NCBI GenBank assembly: GCA_035236585.1
Contig: CP141136.1
Location: 33,688,949 to 33,752,948, forward strand
Reading direction: 5' to 3'
From: Warburgia ugandensis
Lineage: Eukaryota; Streptophyta; Magnoliopsida; Canellales; Canellaceae
Length of the DNA stretch: 64,000 bases
Shown here: positions 12,195-28,064 of the stretch, piece by piece
How the letters are laid out: each line of letters begins with the position of its first letter
Position numbering within the stretch: the first letter of the stretch is position 1
Notes under the pieces: model-generated
Told to the model about the DNA's origin: nothing
The model's input: only the letters and a program-made list of their open reading frames with translations
The model's database searches: none
Program-made: the position numbers and the translations under genes

Positions 12195-13742
12195 AATGGA
12201 AAAGTCCCTTTGCAATGATGAGAATTGGATTATTTGAAGTTTAGTATTTCTCCTACTTGAACTTCTTAATAGAGATGTGTATGGTTAAATTTGCATTTTA
12301 TTCATGTCTAGAAGTGTTTTATAAAAGTTAAATATCTAAATACACTTACACACAATACATAAGTCTAGACTAATGGACAGTTATGACTTAGGGACCCAGA
12401 GAAAATCAATGGATACCTATATACCCTGTGAGTGTTACAGACTAACATCTTTTTTAGGATTATATGTAATTCCCTATTTTCTTCAGTGACCATTAACTTT
12501 GAGAGATACCAACATCTTTGTTTTGGTCAAAATTTTCAATCACCAACTAGAAGTATTAACTATGTTTCCTAAATATTTATTGTCTCAGATAGGTTTTAAG
12601 AAATCTAGGAAATGATATAGTTCATCCTTGTTATAGACTAGAGATATAAAGCTTACCTGTCCATTATACAATAAGCAAGACCCTTTAAGACTCTCAGTAA
12701 GCCTTTGCTTCCTTAAACCCAATCTACACTAACCCTAAGAAAGTCTAGTAAGAATTTCCATTACCTAACTTTCAAAAATGAGTAAAGATGGAAGAAAAAT
12801 TAGAAAAAGGACACAAGTGAAAGAACTAAAAAATATTAGGACATTTACGTAGAAAGAAAAAGCCTTTCCCTCAAATATAAAGAAATACAAGAAAAAGTAT
12901 CAAGAAAAGAAAAGAAAAGAAAAAATGAAGAAAAGAGACAAGAAAAATGGAAATGATATTCACTTTAGAAAACAAAAGTCATGCAAAGAAATATCAATTG
13001 AAGACCTATACTTAGCTTTGAACCTTTGGATCCTTATGCCCTTCCTTTCAGATCCTATCCTAAGCCTTCATTTCGTCCTATTTGAAGATCTATTGATTTT
13101 AGGTAGATGATAACCTTAATGAGGATATAAATAGGAAGGAATTAAAGGTGACCTATTTCCAATAAGTCTTGGTAATGGCATCCATTCTAAGGGATCACAT
13201 TTCTTTGTCTCATTAGTGCCTATTAAGTTATGTGAACCATTAGTCTTGTTGGAGTTGCTCACATAGTGAGAGAAATTTGTTTGAACCTTTTTCTCTATGA
13301 GCTTTATTTTTTAGTGATACCAGTGAGAATTTGAGGTGAAGACATCTTTCCAATGGAGCAATAAGCATATCTATTTAAAATTCCCAACTTATGTACCTGT
13401 ACACACACATGCACTTTCAGATGAAACTAGAATAAAGTGGTTTTGGTATGTGGGTAACTCGTAGAATTTTTCATTCGTCTATATTAAGATGTTAAAGAAA
13501 GTAGATTATTAATGGATGAGAATTCTATGAGATAAAATAAAGGACTTAACTTTATGAATTTTGTGGATTTTAACTGCAAACCCTCATGAGGCTTAACTCA
13601 TCCATTAAGGGTAACCTAAGGGTTTGAGGGCTTGTTTCATATGCTGAATGCAATAATGAGTACTTACAAGAATTGCAACCATTTTTTTCATGATTTTTCA
13701 CATGTTTTGCTCAAAACTAGTAAAATATTGGTTAGGGAGTAT
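12195..13742 (+). mobile_element. Athila-type 3' untranslated region
   Basis: No gene is visible. The stretch resembles, in the opposite orientation, the 3' part of the Athila element at 32204-33900: for example the cacttacacacaatac / agtctagactaat phrases near 12340-12375 match the reverse complement of 33420-33470. A purine-rich AAAGAAAAG tract lies near 12890-12950. A short purine stretch (GGTTAGGGAGTA) precedes an LTR-like head at 13743, which fits a 3' internal end followed by a 3' LTR. It may belong to the same element as the gag at 1-856. Old and broken. Confidence 0.5.
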
Positions 13743-14099
13743 GATAAGTGTTCAATTTTATATAAAAATACCCAATTAGTAGACCATATGTTATATTTTA
13801 GGGTTTTTGGCTGAAATTTTGTAACACATGCATTTGTGGTACAACTAGTGTAACAACTACGGCGACACTTTTGTCAATGAAGGTCTGAGAGTTATGCCCT
13901 AGTGAATGCACAATTTTTTAGATAAGGGCATGGCCAATGGGCTCTATGGTCCTAGCCTTCTTTTGCTATCAAGGGAGGCACTAAATTAGAGGTAAGGACA
14001 TAAAATTCTAGCATATTCAAATAGAAGGCGAACCATCACATGTACTTCTTAACCATCTAATAATGAGTAATCAATCTTGGAGAGGTTGTGCTGCATATG

Positions 14100-14104
<5 letters not shown>
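13743..14104 (+). repeat. Head of an X-family-like LTR, then unassigned sequence
   Basis: From TGATAAGTGTTCAA at about 13744, roughly 110 bases match the first bases of the X-family LTRs, including an AGGGTTTTTGG phrase and a GTAACACATGCATTT phrase. After about 13860 the similarity fades and I see nothing I can assign up to 14104, where a solo LTR is inserted. This may be a divergent LTR of the Athila-type element to its left. Confidence 0.4.
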
Positions 14105-16932
<2,828 letters not shown>

Positions 16933-17874
16933 TTGCATGCACCATTTTTCCTTTCATAGATTTTGCCTATGCGTGAAAGGAGCTTGTGAGTAAGCACACT
17001 CACCTTTTAAAAAGAAGCAATTTACTCTATCTAAAATATGACAAGATATGGAACTTATTATGTTATATCTAACTCTTATTTACATACATTCACCATCTCT
17101 CATACTGCATCTTTAATTAATAGTGAAACATGCCTCCAATTAGTCACTGAGACTAGAACCATGCTTCTAACAGTGCAATAGATGAATCTGGTAGAAGCAT
17201 GTGCAGTGGCACCTATCATCTATCCTTTATGGTTAAATTCTACGATCTCTTTTATTCCCTTAGATTTTCTATAAATGATAAGTCCCATTTTTGTTGGCCC
17301 TCTACTCTTTCTCTTAATAGGAGATTTACCCTTCAATGTGTCCTTGATCAAAAGACATTACATAAAAGTTATTAAAGAGACTGGATAAGATGGAGATGCA
17401 AATGGGTAGACAAGAAGTAGAATACGAAATTTTAGATTGGCAACTGGATAATCTTCTTCTATACGTGGTTTACTTAGAAGAATTCATCTAATGAAGCTTC
17501 TTTACTGCAACTATAGTGAGTTGTTTTTGTGTATTTGGAGTTAGAGTTAGAAGTTTTGAGTTTGGATTTGGAGTTGGAGCTACGTTGAGCTGCTTTATTG
17601 AGTTGTAGTTGGAGTTCTAACTTTATTAAAACTCACATGCTATTTTGTTACAACTGTTATCTTCATTGTAATTGTGATCCAATTGGTTTTTTTTATTTGG
17701 TTTGTAAGCATTTGGACTAAACCCAAAATGCTATTTTGTTGCCATTAAGATCCAAGTAATGATATATTTGGTTTGTATGCATTTGCCCCTTCTATCATTT
17801 GGTTTAATTACATCTTACAGGTGGATATTAGGTATAATGTTATTTCCAAAATATCCTTTCTTATTTACACCTTT
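16933..17874. other. Unassigned AT-rich sequence
   Basis: I see no gene or clear element. Near 17535-17615 there is an imperfect run of GAGTT/TTGGAGTT words (degenerate short repeats). The sequence continues the host of the solo LTR: removing 14105-16932 rejoins 14104 to 16933. The right edge is the candidate left end of the CACTA transposon. Confidence 0.3.
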
Positions 17875-18028
17875 CACTAGGAAATTTAAAAGGGATTTTA
17901 CATCTAAAAAGAAATACTCAAAGTACTATTAAAATCCATATTAGAACTGATGAAATTCATCAAAATGTATATGGAATGTGCAAAGAAAAACTTTGAATAT
18001 CTACAAGAGGAATGTGTTTTCTCCACTA

Positions 18029-18140
18029 AGAGAGAGAGAGTCTACCTAAAATGGAAAAATGTTGTCTCGCACAATGGTGGTGATGTACTGCACATTGTGC
18101 GAGACAACATTTTCCCATTTTAGGTAAACTCTCTCCCTCT
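18029..18140. repeat. Long near-perfect hairpin (48-bp arms)
   Basis: Arms 18029-18076 and 18093-18140 are reverse complements with only about three mismatches, separated by a 16-base loop. The inner arm ends in TTGTCTCGCACAATG. The outer ends are GA/CT-rich. This could be a foldback MITE or a small-RNA precursor-like structure. It lies within the left terminal region of the CACTA element. Confidence 0.85.
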
Positions 18141-18309
18141 CTCTCTCCTTGCATCAGTTAGCATAGTAGGGTTTTTCCACGAGGGGTGCAGATCAATGCA
18201 TTCCCAAGCAAGGGAGAAGGGGGGAGTAGTTTGGTGAATTCTCATGCGAGCTAGGGGGAGGGGGAGAAGATTGTGAGTTTTGGGGTGAGGGGTTGGGTTG
18301 GGAAACTTA

Positions 18310-18440
18310 TATATGTAAAGAAAATAGAGGATGGTTTGGGAAAAAATGCACCTATATTTTGTTAATATATAGGATGGTTTAGGTATAACAGATATTTTGT
18401 TATTATATACGACAATTTTGTATAACCATCCTATATTAAA
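18310..18440. repeat. Left subterminal repeats of the CACTA element
   Basis: GGATGGTTT occurs near 18328 and 18372, and its complement AACCATCC near 18426, separated by AT-rich sequence. The same word in both orientations is abundant near the opposite end (51635-51830). In CACTA elements such words are binding sites for the element's DNA-binding protein. Confidence 0.6.
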
Positions 18441-18714
18441 ATTTCAATTAATATACTTCATCACACTTTTTTTTATTTGAATAACAGAAGATCTAATTAA
18501 GGTGTGAAGGATAGAGGGAGCCCTCATCCTTTATTTCCCTAATGTATAACTAGAAATTGGCATGACACATGTTTGTGTATAATTAACTTGATTATAATTA
18601 TACTCCTTCAATTGTTTCAAATACTTTAATTTGTCCCCTCATATACAATCCAATACAACCCAACTTCCTTCCTCACCAACATCACGCACATAATTTATCT
18701 CATTCTCCCCGATT

Positions 18715-21133
18715 AGATTGAGTGATGGAAATGTTGTAGAAATACAAGGGTAATCAATTGTAGTGTCACCTAGCTCATCTTCATTGTAGAAGTCCCTTGA
18801 GATGCCAAAATAAACTGATCATTTTGATAGCTGATCTTATTGAGGTCAATAACATCAATCTGAGGGCATCGAATTTGATGCTATCTATGTTGTGTTCTAC
18901 CCAATCACACTTAAACATAACCTCAAATCTACAAGTATAATATGATTCCCATATCTTGTGTATAATCCCTTAATAAGCATTGTTAGCTGAGTTGTGGTCC
19001 TTTGAGCTAGAAAAGAAAGCAGTTTTAGCAACTAAGCTAACACCACTACCTTGTTGTTCTCTTGAGTTATCATGGTCCATTGTGTGAAAGTGATAATCAG
19101 TGATAGCATATCTAGCATACTTTATTACTTCTGGTAGAGATCTCATAGCCATCCAATTCTAGGTTTCAGAAATACTATGACCTAGAACATCTCACTTATC
19201 TAAAACTTGTGCATAATATACTACTTAAGTGAGATGATTAATGTATTACAAATCAATTAAGTGAGTGAAAGCATTAATTCATTGTATTTACCTTTTGACA
19301 AAGCCAAGTAGTGAAGGAATGACAATGCTCATCCTGTAGCCACTTCTATTTCTTTGCATCTCTTGAATACCTCTCTTTAAGGAAGTCCAAGTGCTCTCTA
19401 TACATGAAGAGATAAAAATTAATAATTCATATGCATTTTCCTTCGACATATATAGGAAAAGTGTAAGAAACCTCAAAGACAGAGTTAGTTACTTACCTAA
19501 TGTATGGCTAAACTTCATCATCGTTAATGTTTTGCAACATATAAAGGTGTGCCTAGTCCCGTTCCTTAAGATCAACCATGGATACAAGATGCTAAAGAGA
19601 GGTTCATCCACGCTTGAGTCATTTAATCCACTCGATCGTTTCTTTCTAAAGATTCCAATAGCATCCACTTTTGATAAATACTCAATGCAAAACTCAATTG
19701 CTTCTTCTGCAATGTAACATTTACCGGTACACCCCTTTGGCCAATTGCGGTTTAATAGATACCCTTTTAATACCTTCTTGTACCTCTCAAATGGTACATC
19801 CATCACAAATAAACTAATCCACATAGCATAACCTCATCAATGAGGTGAACTATTAAGTGCATCATGATATCAAAGAAGGATGATGGGAAAATTATCGCAA
19901 GCTCACATAAGCTTGTAAGTAGATGCTCTTAGATTTCTTATAATTTTGAACTATCCACCACCTTGCACAAAGCATTAAAGAAGTAGCACGATTTAGTAAT
20001 AGATCCTTTAACTTTAACTGGTATCACTGAATATATTGCTATGAGCAGGAGTTGTTGCATCAATATGAGACAATCAAATGAATTCAAACCTAAGACTTTC
20101 AGCTCTTCCATGTTGATAATGTTTATAAAGATTGAAGAGTACCTGTCAAGGACTTTGATTTCTATCAAGGTTTTAGACACTATTCTTCTCTCCTCTTTGC
20201 TAAGAGTATAATCCACTTCGGGCAAGTATGTTCTTTGGTTGGCGCTATCTTGTGGATGCAACCTTTTCTTCAAACCCATTATGACAAGATCCATTCAACT
20301 ACAAGCCTATCTTTTATTTTTCCCAACATGTCGAGTAAGGTACCAGTCAAGCTTTCATAGACATTTTTTTTTAATGTGCATGACATCAAGCGCATGCCAT
20401 AAGTGAAGGGATTTTTAGTATACAAGTTCAAAGAATACTGACTTCTACTTCCAACAACCTTTTGAGTTGTTGTCAAATATATGCTTAGTTACCTTCTTCT
20501 TTCCCCATGAGACATAAATGTTCTCAACCTATTCCAATCGTGTTGTTCTGCCAACCTCTTTAAAGCTGTCATAGTCTTCACAGTACTGTTAAATTCTCCC
20601 ATTTTAAAATGATATGGATGGTTTCTAAACCATCTTTTGTGGCATAGGAATGCCATGCTGAAGCCATATGGCATATGTTTGATCACTACAAATAGGACAA
20701 GTATTGTAACCCTTCACTATGCATCATGCCAAGTTACCATATGGATAGTTGTTGATTGTCCATAGTAGTACATCCTTAAGGTTGAATATCTCTTACTTGT
20801 ATGCATCATAAACTTCAACCTCTTCCCACAAGGTCCTAAGATCGTCAATTAACAAAGCCAATCACACATCAATGTCATTCCCAGGTTGCTTAGGACCCAA
20901 TATTGATATAGCCAACATCATGAACCTTCTCTTCATGTACAACTGGGGTTGACGGTTGTAACAAACTGTTATAATAGGCCAACAACTATACTTGCTGCTC
21001 ATAGAACCATGAGGACTAATCTCGTCTACAAATATTACAAGTCGTAGGTTTCTAGGTTCTTCTCAAAATTTGGGCCACATGAAGTCCATCAACCTCCATG
21101 CTAGTATCTCTACTGAATGATGTAAGTACTTAT
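18715..21133 (-). pseudogene. TNPD-like transposase, middle and C-terminal part
   Basis: Minus-strand translation shows CACTA transposase landmarks in order. Near 21080-20850: a segment like EPRNLRLVIFVDEISPHG, then WPIITVCYN and ILGPKQPGNDIDV. Near 20780-20690: VLLWTINNYPYGN and a cysteine pair (CPIC). Near 20690-20280: GFSMAFLCHKRWFRNHPY and a KKNVYESLTGTLLD-like segment. DUF4218 follows at about 20260-19490 (LKKRLHPQ, LSKEERRIV, SFDCLILMQQLLLIAI, MDVPFERY, EEAIEFCIEYL). DUF4216 lies at about 19150-18840 (DYHFHT, GSGVSLVAKT, SSKDHN, MFKCDWV). In a live element it would cut and rejoin the transposon ends. Several stops and frame changes interrupt it, so it is dead. Its upstream continuation is at 44749-45313. 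Confidence 0.82.
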
Positions 21134-22242
21134 TGATGAGTTTCCAAAAATGAATGAAAAGTACCCAATTAGTAACTCATGTGTTATAACTTATAGCATT
21201 AATTGGGGTTTTTGGCCAAAATTTATAACACATGCATTTTTTACTAATAAATCAAGTATTTAATAATTTACAAGTTTAAAGGCCAATTTTTAGTAAGTAT
21301 GTGAACAATCATATTTTTCTAAGTTTAAATTAGAGCTTTTATCTTTTACAAGAGTTGAAAAGATGATCTAACATCTGAAATTGATAGAGATAAAAACTTA
21401 AGGTCAAGATCAAAAGATTGAGTCAAAGCTCAAGATCACCTTAAGGAATGTAAAGGATGTAATTTGAGAAGCTAAAGGTGACTAAAGTGGGCCCATGCAT
21501 AGCCCGTACAAATTCCACCACCTTTGCATGGGATTCACTCAAGAATCTAGCCATATACAAGCCATGGAGGTGACAAGCTAAGGAGCTTAGCCAGCCATCA
21601 AAGCCAACAGGTTGAACCATGAATCCAAGCCAAAAGAGCCCTTAAAGCTAGCCTTCAAGCCAAGTCAAATGAGCTCTCAAAGCAAGCCATCAGGTCACTT
21701 AAGCTAAGCTACATGGAAGAGCATGATTAGAGGAGAATCTAAAGCAAATATCCATGAGGTTTTTAAGAGGATAGTGAGAAAATATTTGGGTGAAAATCAA
21801 TGGGGAAGCATGCATGTGGACCAATAGGAAGTGGCTACCTTAATTTTCATTTTTTTTCATCTTATTTTCTACAATTTTCTCACTTTCCATCTCACCACAC
21901 AAGGCAATCACGAATTTTGTACCTTCCTACCTAAGAGTCCCGCCTCCCTAACTCCATCATAGATCAACCAATCATCTCTTTCCATCTCAACCTTTCTTTC
22001 TTATTACTTTCTTTTTCTCTCATTATCCTCACCATCCACTCTTCATCCAAAGGCTGCTATTGTTTCCCTTCCTAACATCCTTTCCCAACTTTCTTTCTAT
22101 TTCCAAAGTGCTTCCACAATTTCTACAAGGACAAGACCCTTCCTAAAAAGTAGGTGCCTCCCATCTTGTTGCGATTTGTCCCACCTTGCTCTCACTTAAG
22201 TTTCATCTATGGTTGCCTAAGATCCCTCTTCATCTTGATTGT

Positions 22243-22751
22243 TGATTGTTTTAGTGCATGTGCACAGGCTATTGTAGTGTAGATGATGCAAGTACAGGTT
22301 GATCCCATGAGGACTCGACTTAAAAAGATGGAGTTTAAATAAAATTTAATTTCCTAGTAGTTAAAAGAAATGATGGAAAGTAAATAAAAATGAACTCTAA
22401 CGTAAAATCTATTTCACCAATGAAAATTAAAGAAATCACATTCAAAAAGATAGAAAATTAACTAATAAATAAATAAAATCTACTTTCCTAGTCTGATTAT
22501 GACAAAATTCCTCAAATCTAATATTATAAATGTTGATTACCTTCATCAATGCCTCATCGGTACTTCTAATTAAAGATCCAACTATTGCATTGAGTAGATT
22601 CCCCAAAATTTAGATGATAGGTGCTAAAGAATTATTTTGGGTTTTGGACGGCTTAGATATAATCTCTGGATTTTAGAATGACAATGAGAATAGTTGAGTC
22701 AACTAGGAGATGTCCTAAGAACAAGATCTAAAGATTAACCTAATGAGAAAT
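22243..22751 (-). repeat. Left LTR of Athila B, first part
   Basis: Matches 40905-41380 of the right LTR phrase by phrase (ACTATTGTAGTGTAG, GACTCGACTTAAAAAGATGGAGTTTAAAT with small changes, CCCCAAAATTTAGATGAT). It stops at 22751, where the Tekay-type LTR begins, and resumes at 30769. Confidence 0.75.
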
Positions 22752-23199
22752 TGTGATGACCTGGGTTTTCCCATGCATTTTTAAATGCAATATCTACTTC
22801 CTAAAGCGGGATGCATCCCTATTTGAAAACCATTTTATAAAAACAATGCAATGCAGCGGAAAAATGTTTTCATTTAAACTCATTTTTAAAAACCCTAAGT
22901 GTCAAAACACATTTTCAAATCATGTAGCCATGTCACAGTTTTAAATCAACTATATTCCTACGAAAGTGTTAGTCACAGCCCCAGTTACAGAGAGCAACTA
23001 CAATCAAGTAACATTTACTAAAAGATAAGGTAGGGGTTTACTTACTTGTACTTAATTTGGACGTTCTCTGTCACGGGTGTATCCTGTCCTTAACTTTTTC
23101 ATTAACAGCCGATTTTATTGTTAGACCTGCCATAATGATCTTGTGCTTACTTATGTCTGGTTTCCATGTGATTACTTCTTGTAGTAGCTTCCATCTCTT

Positions 23200-26100
23200 G
23201 GTTAATAAACTTGCACACATCCCTTGGGTTTTTCTGCTTAATGCATCAGCTACCACATTAGCTTTTCCAGGGTGATAATGAATGGAGAATTCATAGTCTT
23301 TTAAGTATTCCATCCATCTTCTTTGTCGCATGTTTAAGTCTTGTTGGGAAAAGATATATTTAAGACTCTTGTGATCTGTAAAAACTTCAAACTTTTCCCA
23401 ATATAAATAATGTCTCCATATTCGCACGGCAAAGACTATGGCTGCTAATTCCAAGTCATGGGTTGGGTACTTGACTTCATGCTTCTTGAGTTGTCAAGAA
23501 GCATAAGCGATCGCCTTCCCATGTTGCATAAGCACGCAGCCTAGCCCTTGTTGCGAGGCATCGCTATATATCTCAAATCCGCCACTTCCTGATGGTAAGG
23601 TAAGGACAGGTGCAGTAGTCAACCTTCTTTTTAGTTCTTGGAAGCTTTCCTCACATTTATCAGTCCATTCAAATCTTGTGTCTTTCCTGGTCAGCTTAGT
23701 TAGAGGTAAAGCCGTTTGTGAAAAACCTTCGATGAATCTTCTGTAATATCCAGCAAGTCCTAAGAAGCTTCTTATTTCTATGACTGTCTTAGGTCTTTCC
23801 CAGCTTAAATCGATTCAACCTTAGTAGGGTCAACTGCTATGCCATCTTGAGATATAATGTGTCCTAAGAAATTAACCTTTTCCAGCCAAAATTCACACTT
23901 ACTGAATTTTGCATATAACTTGTGTGCTCGTAGGGTGCTTAATGTTATCCTTAAATGTTCCATATGGTCTTCAGGAGTTTCAGAATATATTAAAATATCA
24001 TCCACAAACACTATGATGAATTTATCTAAGTACTCCTTGAACACCCTATTCATGAGGTCCATAAACGCGGTTGGAGCATTAGTCAAACCAAAGGACATCA
24101 CTCTGAATTCATAATGGCCGTATCGAGTCTTGAAGGCTGTCTTGGGGATATCTTCTTCTCTAACTCGAAGTTGATGGTACCCTGATCGTAGATCAATCTT
24201 AGAGAAGACTCTAGCTGACTGAAGTTGATAAAAAAGATCATCAATTCGGGAAGAGGGTACTTATTTTTAATGGTGACCCTATTCAGCATCCGATAGTCTA
24301 CGCACAATCTCATTGAGCCATCCTTTTTCTTAACAAAAAGGACTGGAGCTCCCCACGGAGACACGCTAGGTCGTATGAACCCTTTGTTTAAGTAGTTCCT
24401 GTAACTGGGTCTTCAGTTCTTTTAATTCTGCAGGAGCCATTCGGTAAGGAGCTTTGGAAATGGGGGAAGTACCGGGTATAAGGTCAATGATGAACTCATT
24501 TTCCCTTGGTGGAGGTAGACCTGGTAAGACCTCAGGGAATACATCAGGGAATTCTCGAACAACCTCGACATTCTCAAGCTTTGGTTGGGGATTCTTGACA
24601 GATTCAATCTTGGCTAAGAAGAAGGGGCATCCTTGAGCAATGTGTTTAACTGCTTTCATGGCAGAGATAACACATGCTCCAGAATAATCCTTTCTTCCTT
24701 GGAGGGTGAAAGTGTCTCTATTAGGTAGGGTAAAAGTGACACGCTTCTGACGACAATCAACAAAGGCTTGATGAAAGGCTAGCCAGTCCATACCTAGGAT
24801 GATGTCGAAGTCATTCATATCTAAGTGGATAAGGTTGGCATGTAACAAATGGTCCTTAATCAATATGGGGACATCCCGGAGATAAGAATAAGTGGGGAGT
24901 GCTTGGCCTACAGGAGTCATGACTTCTAGAGTGAAGTCTAGGTCCTGTGGTATAATGTCCAAGGATGATGCAAATTCCCGGGATATGAAAGAATGAGTGG
25001 AGCCTGTATCAAATAGAACTTTTGCAGGTGTATCATAGATAGAAAGAATACCTTCAACGACTGCATTTGATGCTTGGGCTTGACTGGAAGTCAGGGCAAA
25101 GACACGTCCTTGGCTTTTTGGAACTTGATCTTCTTTACGCTCTTGCACTTTCCTTTTTGGACAGTTGCTAGAAAAATGTCCTAATTCTCCACAACTATAG
25201 CAAGTGATGTTGGAAGTGGGACATGGTTTGCCTGGATGGTTTCTGTTACACCTAGAGCATGCCTTCCAGTCTGGTCTTCTTCCTTTGTTTTCAAACGGTT
25301 TCTTGAACGGTGGCCTAGGTCCAGATGACTGAAAGGGTCTCTTTCCTTTGTTCTTCATAGTGTTGATGTTCTTAGTTTCTCTTATTGCCTGGTTCCTTTG
25401 ATAATCTTTTTCATATAGGGAGGCCATCTCTACTGCTTTGGCTACTGTGGAAGGTTGGAAACCTAGAACTCTGTTCCTGAGTCCTGGGTTGAGTCCGTCT
25501 ACAAATCTTTCCGCTGCATCTTCTTCATCAGCACAAGCACAGGGTGCAAATCTTCGGAGGCTGATGAATTTACTTTCATACTGTTGGACGGTCATATTTC
25601 CTTGTTCTAAGTCCATAAATTCCTTTTCCTTTTGTTTCCTTATATGTTTAGGATAATATTTGTCATTAAAGACCTTTTTAAACTCTTCCCATCCTATTGT
25701 TTCTTGCCAATCAATAAGTTCTTTTTGCCGTTTCCCACCAAAAGGTAGCCTCTCCTCTAAACACAAATGTGGCCATGGGTACTTTTCTTTCTTCAGCTAT
25801 GTTCATGGCCTTAAATATGTTTTCAATATCGATTACCCATTTTTCAGCTGTGGATGCTTCATCTTCTCCTGTGAATGAGGGAGCTAGTTTCTGAAACCTT
25901 TCTAACTGAACCTCAGTCCTATCTATTGTTTTATCAGGGGAAGGATCTCGGGGGGTAGGAGTTTGGCTATGACTATTCATGTATTGTCCCATGTTCTGTA
26001 AGAATTGCTGAAATAACTCAGCCATCCCGTTGCCTGACCCAGTGGAGTCCACTGGTGGGGCTTCAAGTCTTGGAGCCTTGCTTCCCTTCTTTCTAGGCAT
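23200..26100 (-). pseudogene. gag-pol region of the inner Tekay-type element (fossil)
   Basis: The polyprotein begins MPRKKGSKAPRLEAPP at 26100, a lysine/arginine-rich start usual for chromovirus gag, preceded by about 120 bp of leader after the primer site. Gag, CCHC zinc knuckle, aspartic protease (DTGS), reverse transcriptase ([27 protein letters not shown]) and RNase H ([12 protein letters not shown]) follow in the normal gypsy order. A plausible gag-protease stretch of some 460 residues remains open. The later part is decayed; there are several breaks. Confidence 0.8.
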
Positions 26101-26224
26101 CTGTAATCACAAGGCAATTCACCAAATCTTAGTTTGTGTTATCCTATTACCCCTTTCTCTTTCATGGATGAAACTTGATTATAAGTTATTCTCCTCATAA
26201 CTGGGCTGTGAGTAACGTTAAACC

Positions 26225-26239
26225 ATATTTGATACCAAC
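26225..26239 (-). other. Primer-binding site of the inner Tekay-type element
   Basis: On the minus strand GTTGGTATCAAATATGG follows the LTR end (..GTCGTGACA). TGGTATCA matches the initiator-Met tRNA primer site used by chromoviruses. It fixes the LTR boundary at 26240. Confidence 0.75.
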
Positions 26240-28046
26240 TGTCACGACCCGGGTTTTTATATGATGCAATGTTGATAAAAAGGCAAGATCTCTTATTTTA
26301 TAAATATGAAATGCATGAAAATCCTTTTTATTTGGAAAACAACCTTTCATAAAAACCCCGAGTGTGAAAACACATTCTCAATCTATTTAGTCATGGTAAA
26401 GTTTTAAATCAATATTGTTCCCAAGAAAGTGTTAGTCACAGCCCCAGCTATTAGAGAGTAACTACAATCAAGTAACATTGAAAGATAAGATAGGGATCTA
26501 CTTACTTGTGCTTGGTCTGTGTCTCCTAGTACAAATGTCCCTTGCCCTTAAGTATTTACTTTGTATCTGAAAAATGTTGAGGATTGGGTGAGTATATAAT
26601 ATACTCAGTATGACCTATCACTACTAGTTTTATAAATGCATGAGATGTTTTAAAATCATATCCTCATTCATTCAAAACATGTGTATGTTTGAATACTCGA
26701 GTTCAATATTAGTATAAGAATCCATAATCAATTCAAAATATGCGTATGTTTGAATACTCGAGTTCGATATCAGTATAAGAATCCATAATCAACTAAAATT
26801 CTCATAACTTAAAAGATCACATAATTCCAAAAGTGAAAGTATCATATATATGATGACATCATGATATGCAATAGATGCTTTCATGGAGTCCAACTTATGG
26901 ACCTCTAGTATGGTATGGTCGACCAACCTCATATCATGCTATATGAAATGCACATCAAACCATAGGGTCCACTATGCCCACAACCTCCTCGCCGTGTGGT
27001 CCCCGGGTACCTGAGGACACTTGGTCATAACCTCCACGGGGCCTATGACACGCCGACCCAGTGCCGTGACACTAGTGGTAGCCCCCTGTACCACATGCAG
27101 TCGACGTAGGGACTTGCCTCTTTTTGGGCATGGTACCCATCCACCTATTAGTGGTAGAGGCCGGGTGGCCAACCCAGACCCCTCGGCATAGCACCCACGG
27201 GCTTACTTGCCTAAATCCCATAAGATAAGTCAAAACCTTTTGTTAAAAATTTTCCTCTTTTGGGTCCCTCACAACTGCCTGGCCCTCGGCACTCCAGCGT
27301 CTTTTGGCAACCCTCAAGGACATGCAATCTTTGCAAGTACTTAAATCATGCAATGCATGCACTTGTTTGCAACACATATATGTGTGCATAATGTATATGC
27401 AGTCATTCCAAAACATGGCTATGTACAAAGCATTTAACATGCATGCTGAATTAATTCATGCAAATCAAGTCATATATCTAAAACATATGTTCTCAAATAA
27501 CAATAGTTCTTTTAAAAGAATCTAATAGTGATAGAGCACCTACTTGATTAGGTTGCGTTAACCCTCTTGTCCTCGTACGCTCCTGAACATGGTTTGGGGA
27601 CTCAAGGTTAGTTTAACCTATCTTTGATGGGTTTAGAGCAATTGGGTCTTATTACTTAGGCATTAGGAGTCCATCCCTATGCCTATGGGTGTCCTAAGGT
27701 CCTAATTAGGCCTTGGTATTCTCAGTTTTCCAAAGTTTTAGTGGTTACGCACCACCATCCTAATCTAAGGGTCATGCCCTACTTTTATTGGGCTTTGATC
27801 AGGGATTTTATGATTTGGATGTGTCCGCGTCATCGATACGGACATAACGCCTTTTGCGGCGCCTCAATCGGAGCTCTAGATCTCAAGTTATAAGCGTTTT
27901 AATATTGTATGTACATAGAGTCTGAAAGACAAAAAGGGAGGAATGCTAGGGCGCTGCGCGTCTGCGACGTGCGCCCAGCATCCCTAAGTAACCAAAAAAA
28001 CGATGCACGCTAGCGTGCTGCGTGTCTGCGGAGATCGCCTCAGCGG

Positions 28047-28064
28047 GCGCGTCTGCAGACGCGC
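28047..28064. repeat. 18-bp perfect palindrome in the GC-rich LTR block
   Basis: GCGCGTCTGCAGACGCGC is its own reverse complement. It lies in a CpG-rich stretch about 400 bp downstream of the LTR TATA box, so it would be in the transcribed leader and could fold into a hairpin. Confidence 0.85.

Noticed and set aside
16933-17874. Host exon or promoter in the least repetitive-looking stretch
   Set aside because: No long open frame, splice-flanked coding stretch or known motif; only degenerate short repeats.
18024-18040. CACTAAGAGAG as the left CACTA end
   Set aside because: It resembles the right terminal repeat (CACTACTAAAA) less than 17875 does, and it is part of the GA-rich outer arm of the hairpin. 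Not excluded.
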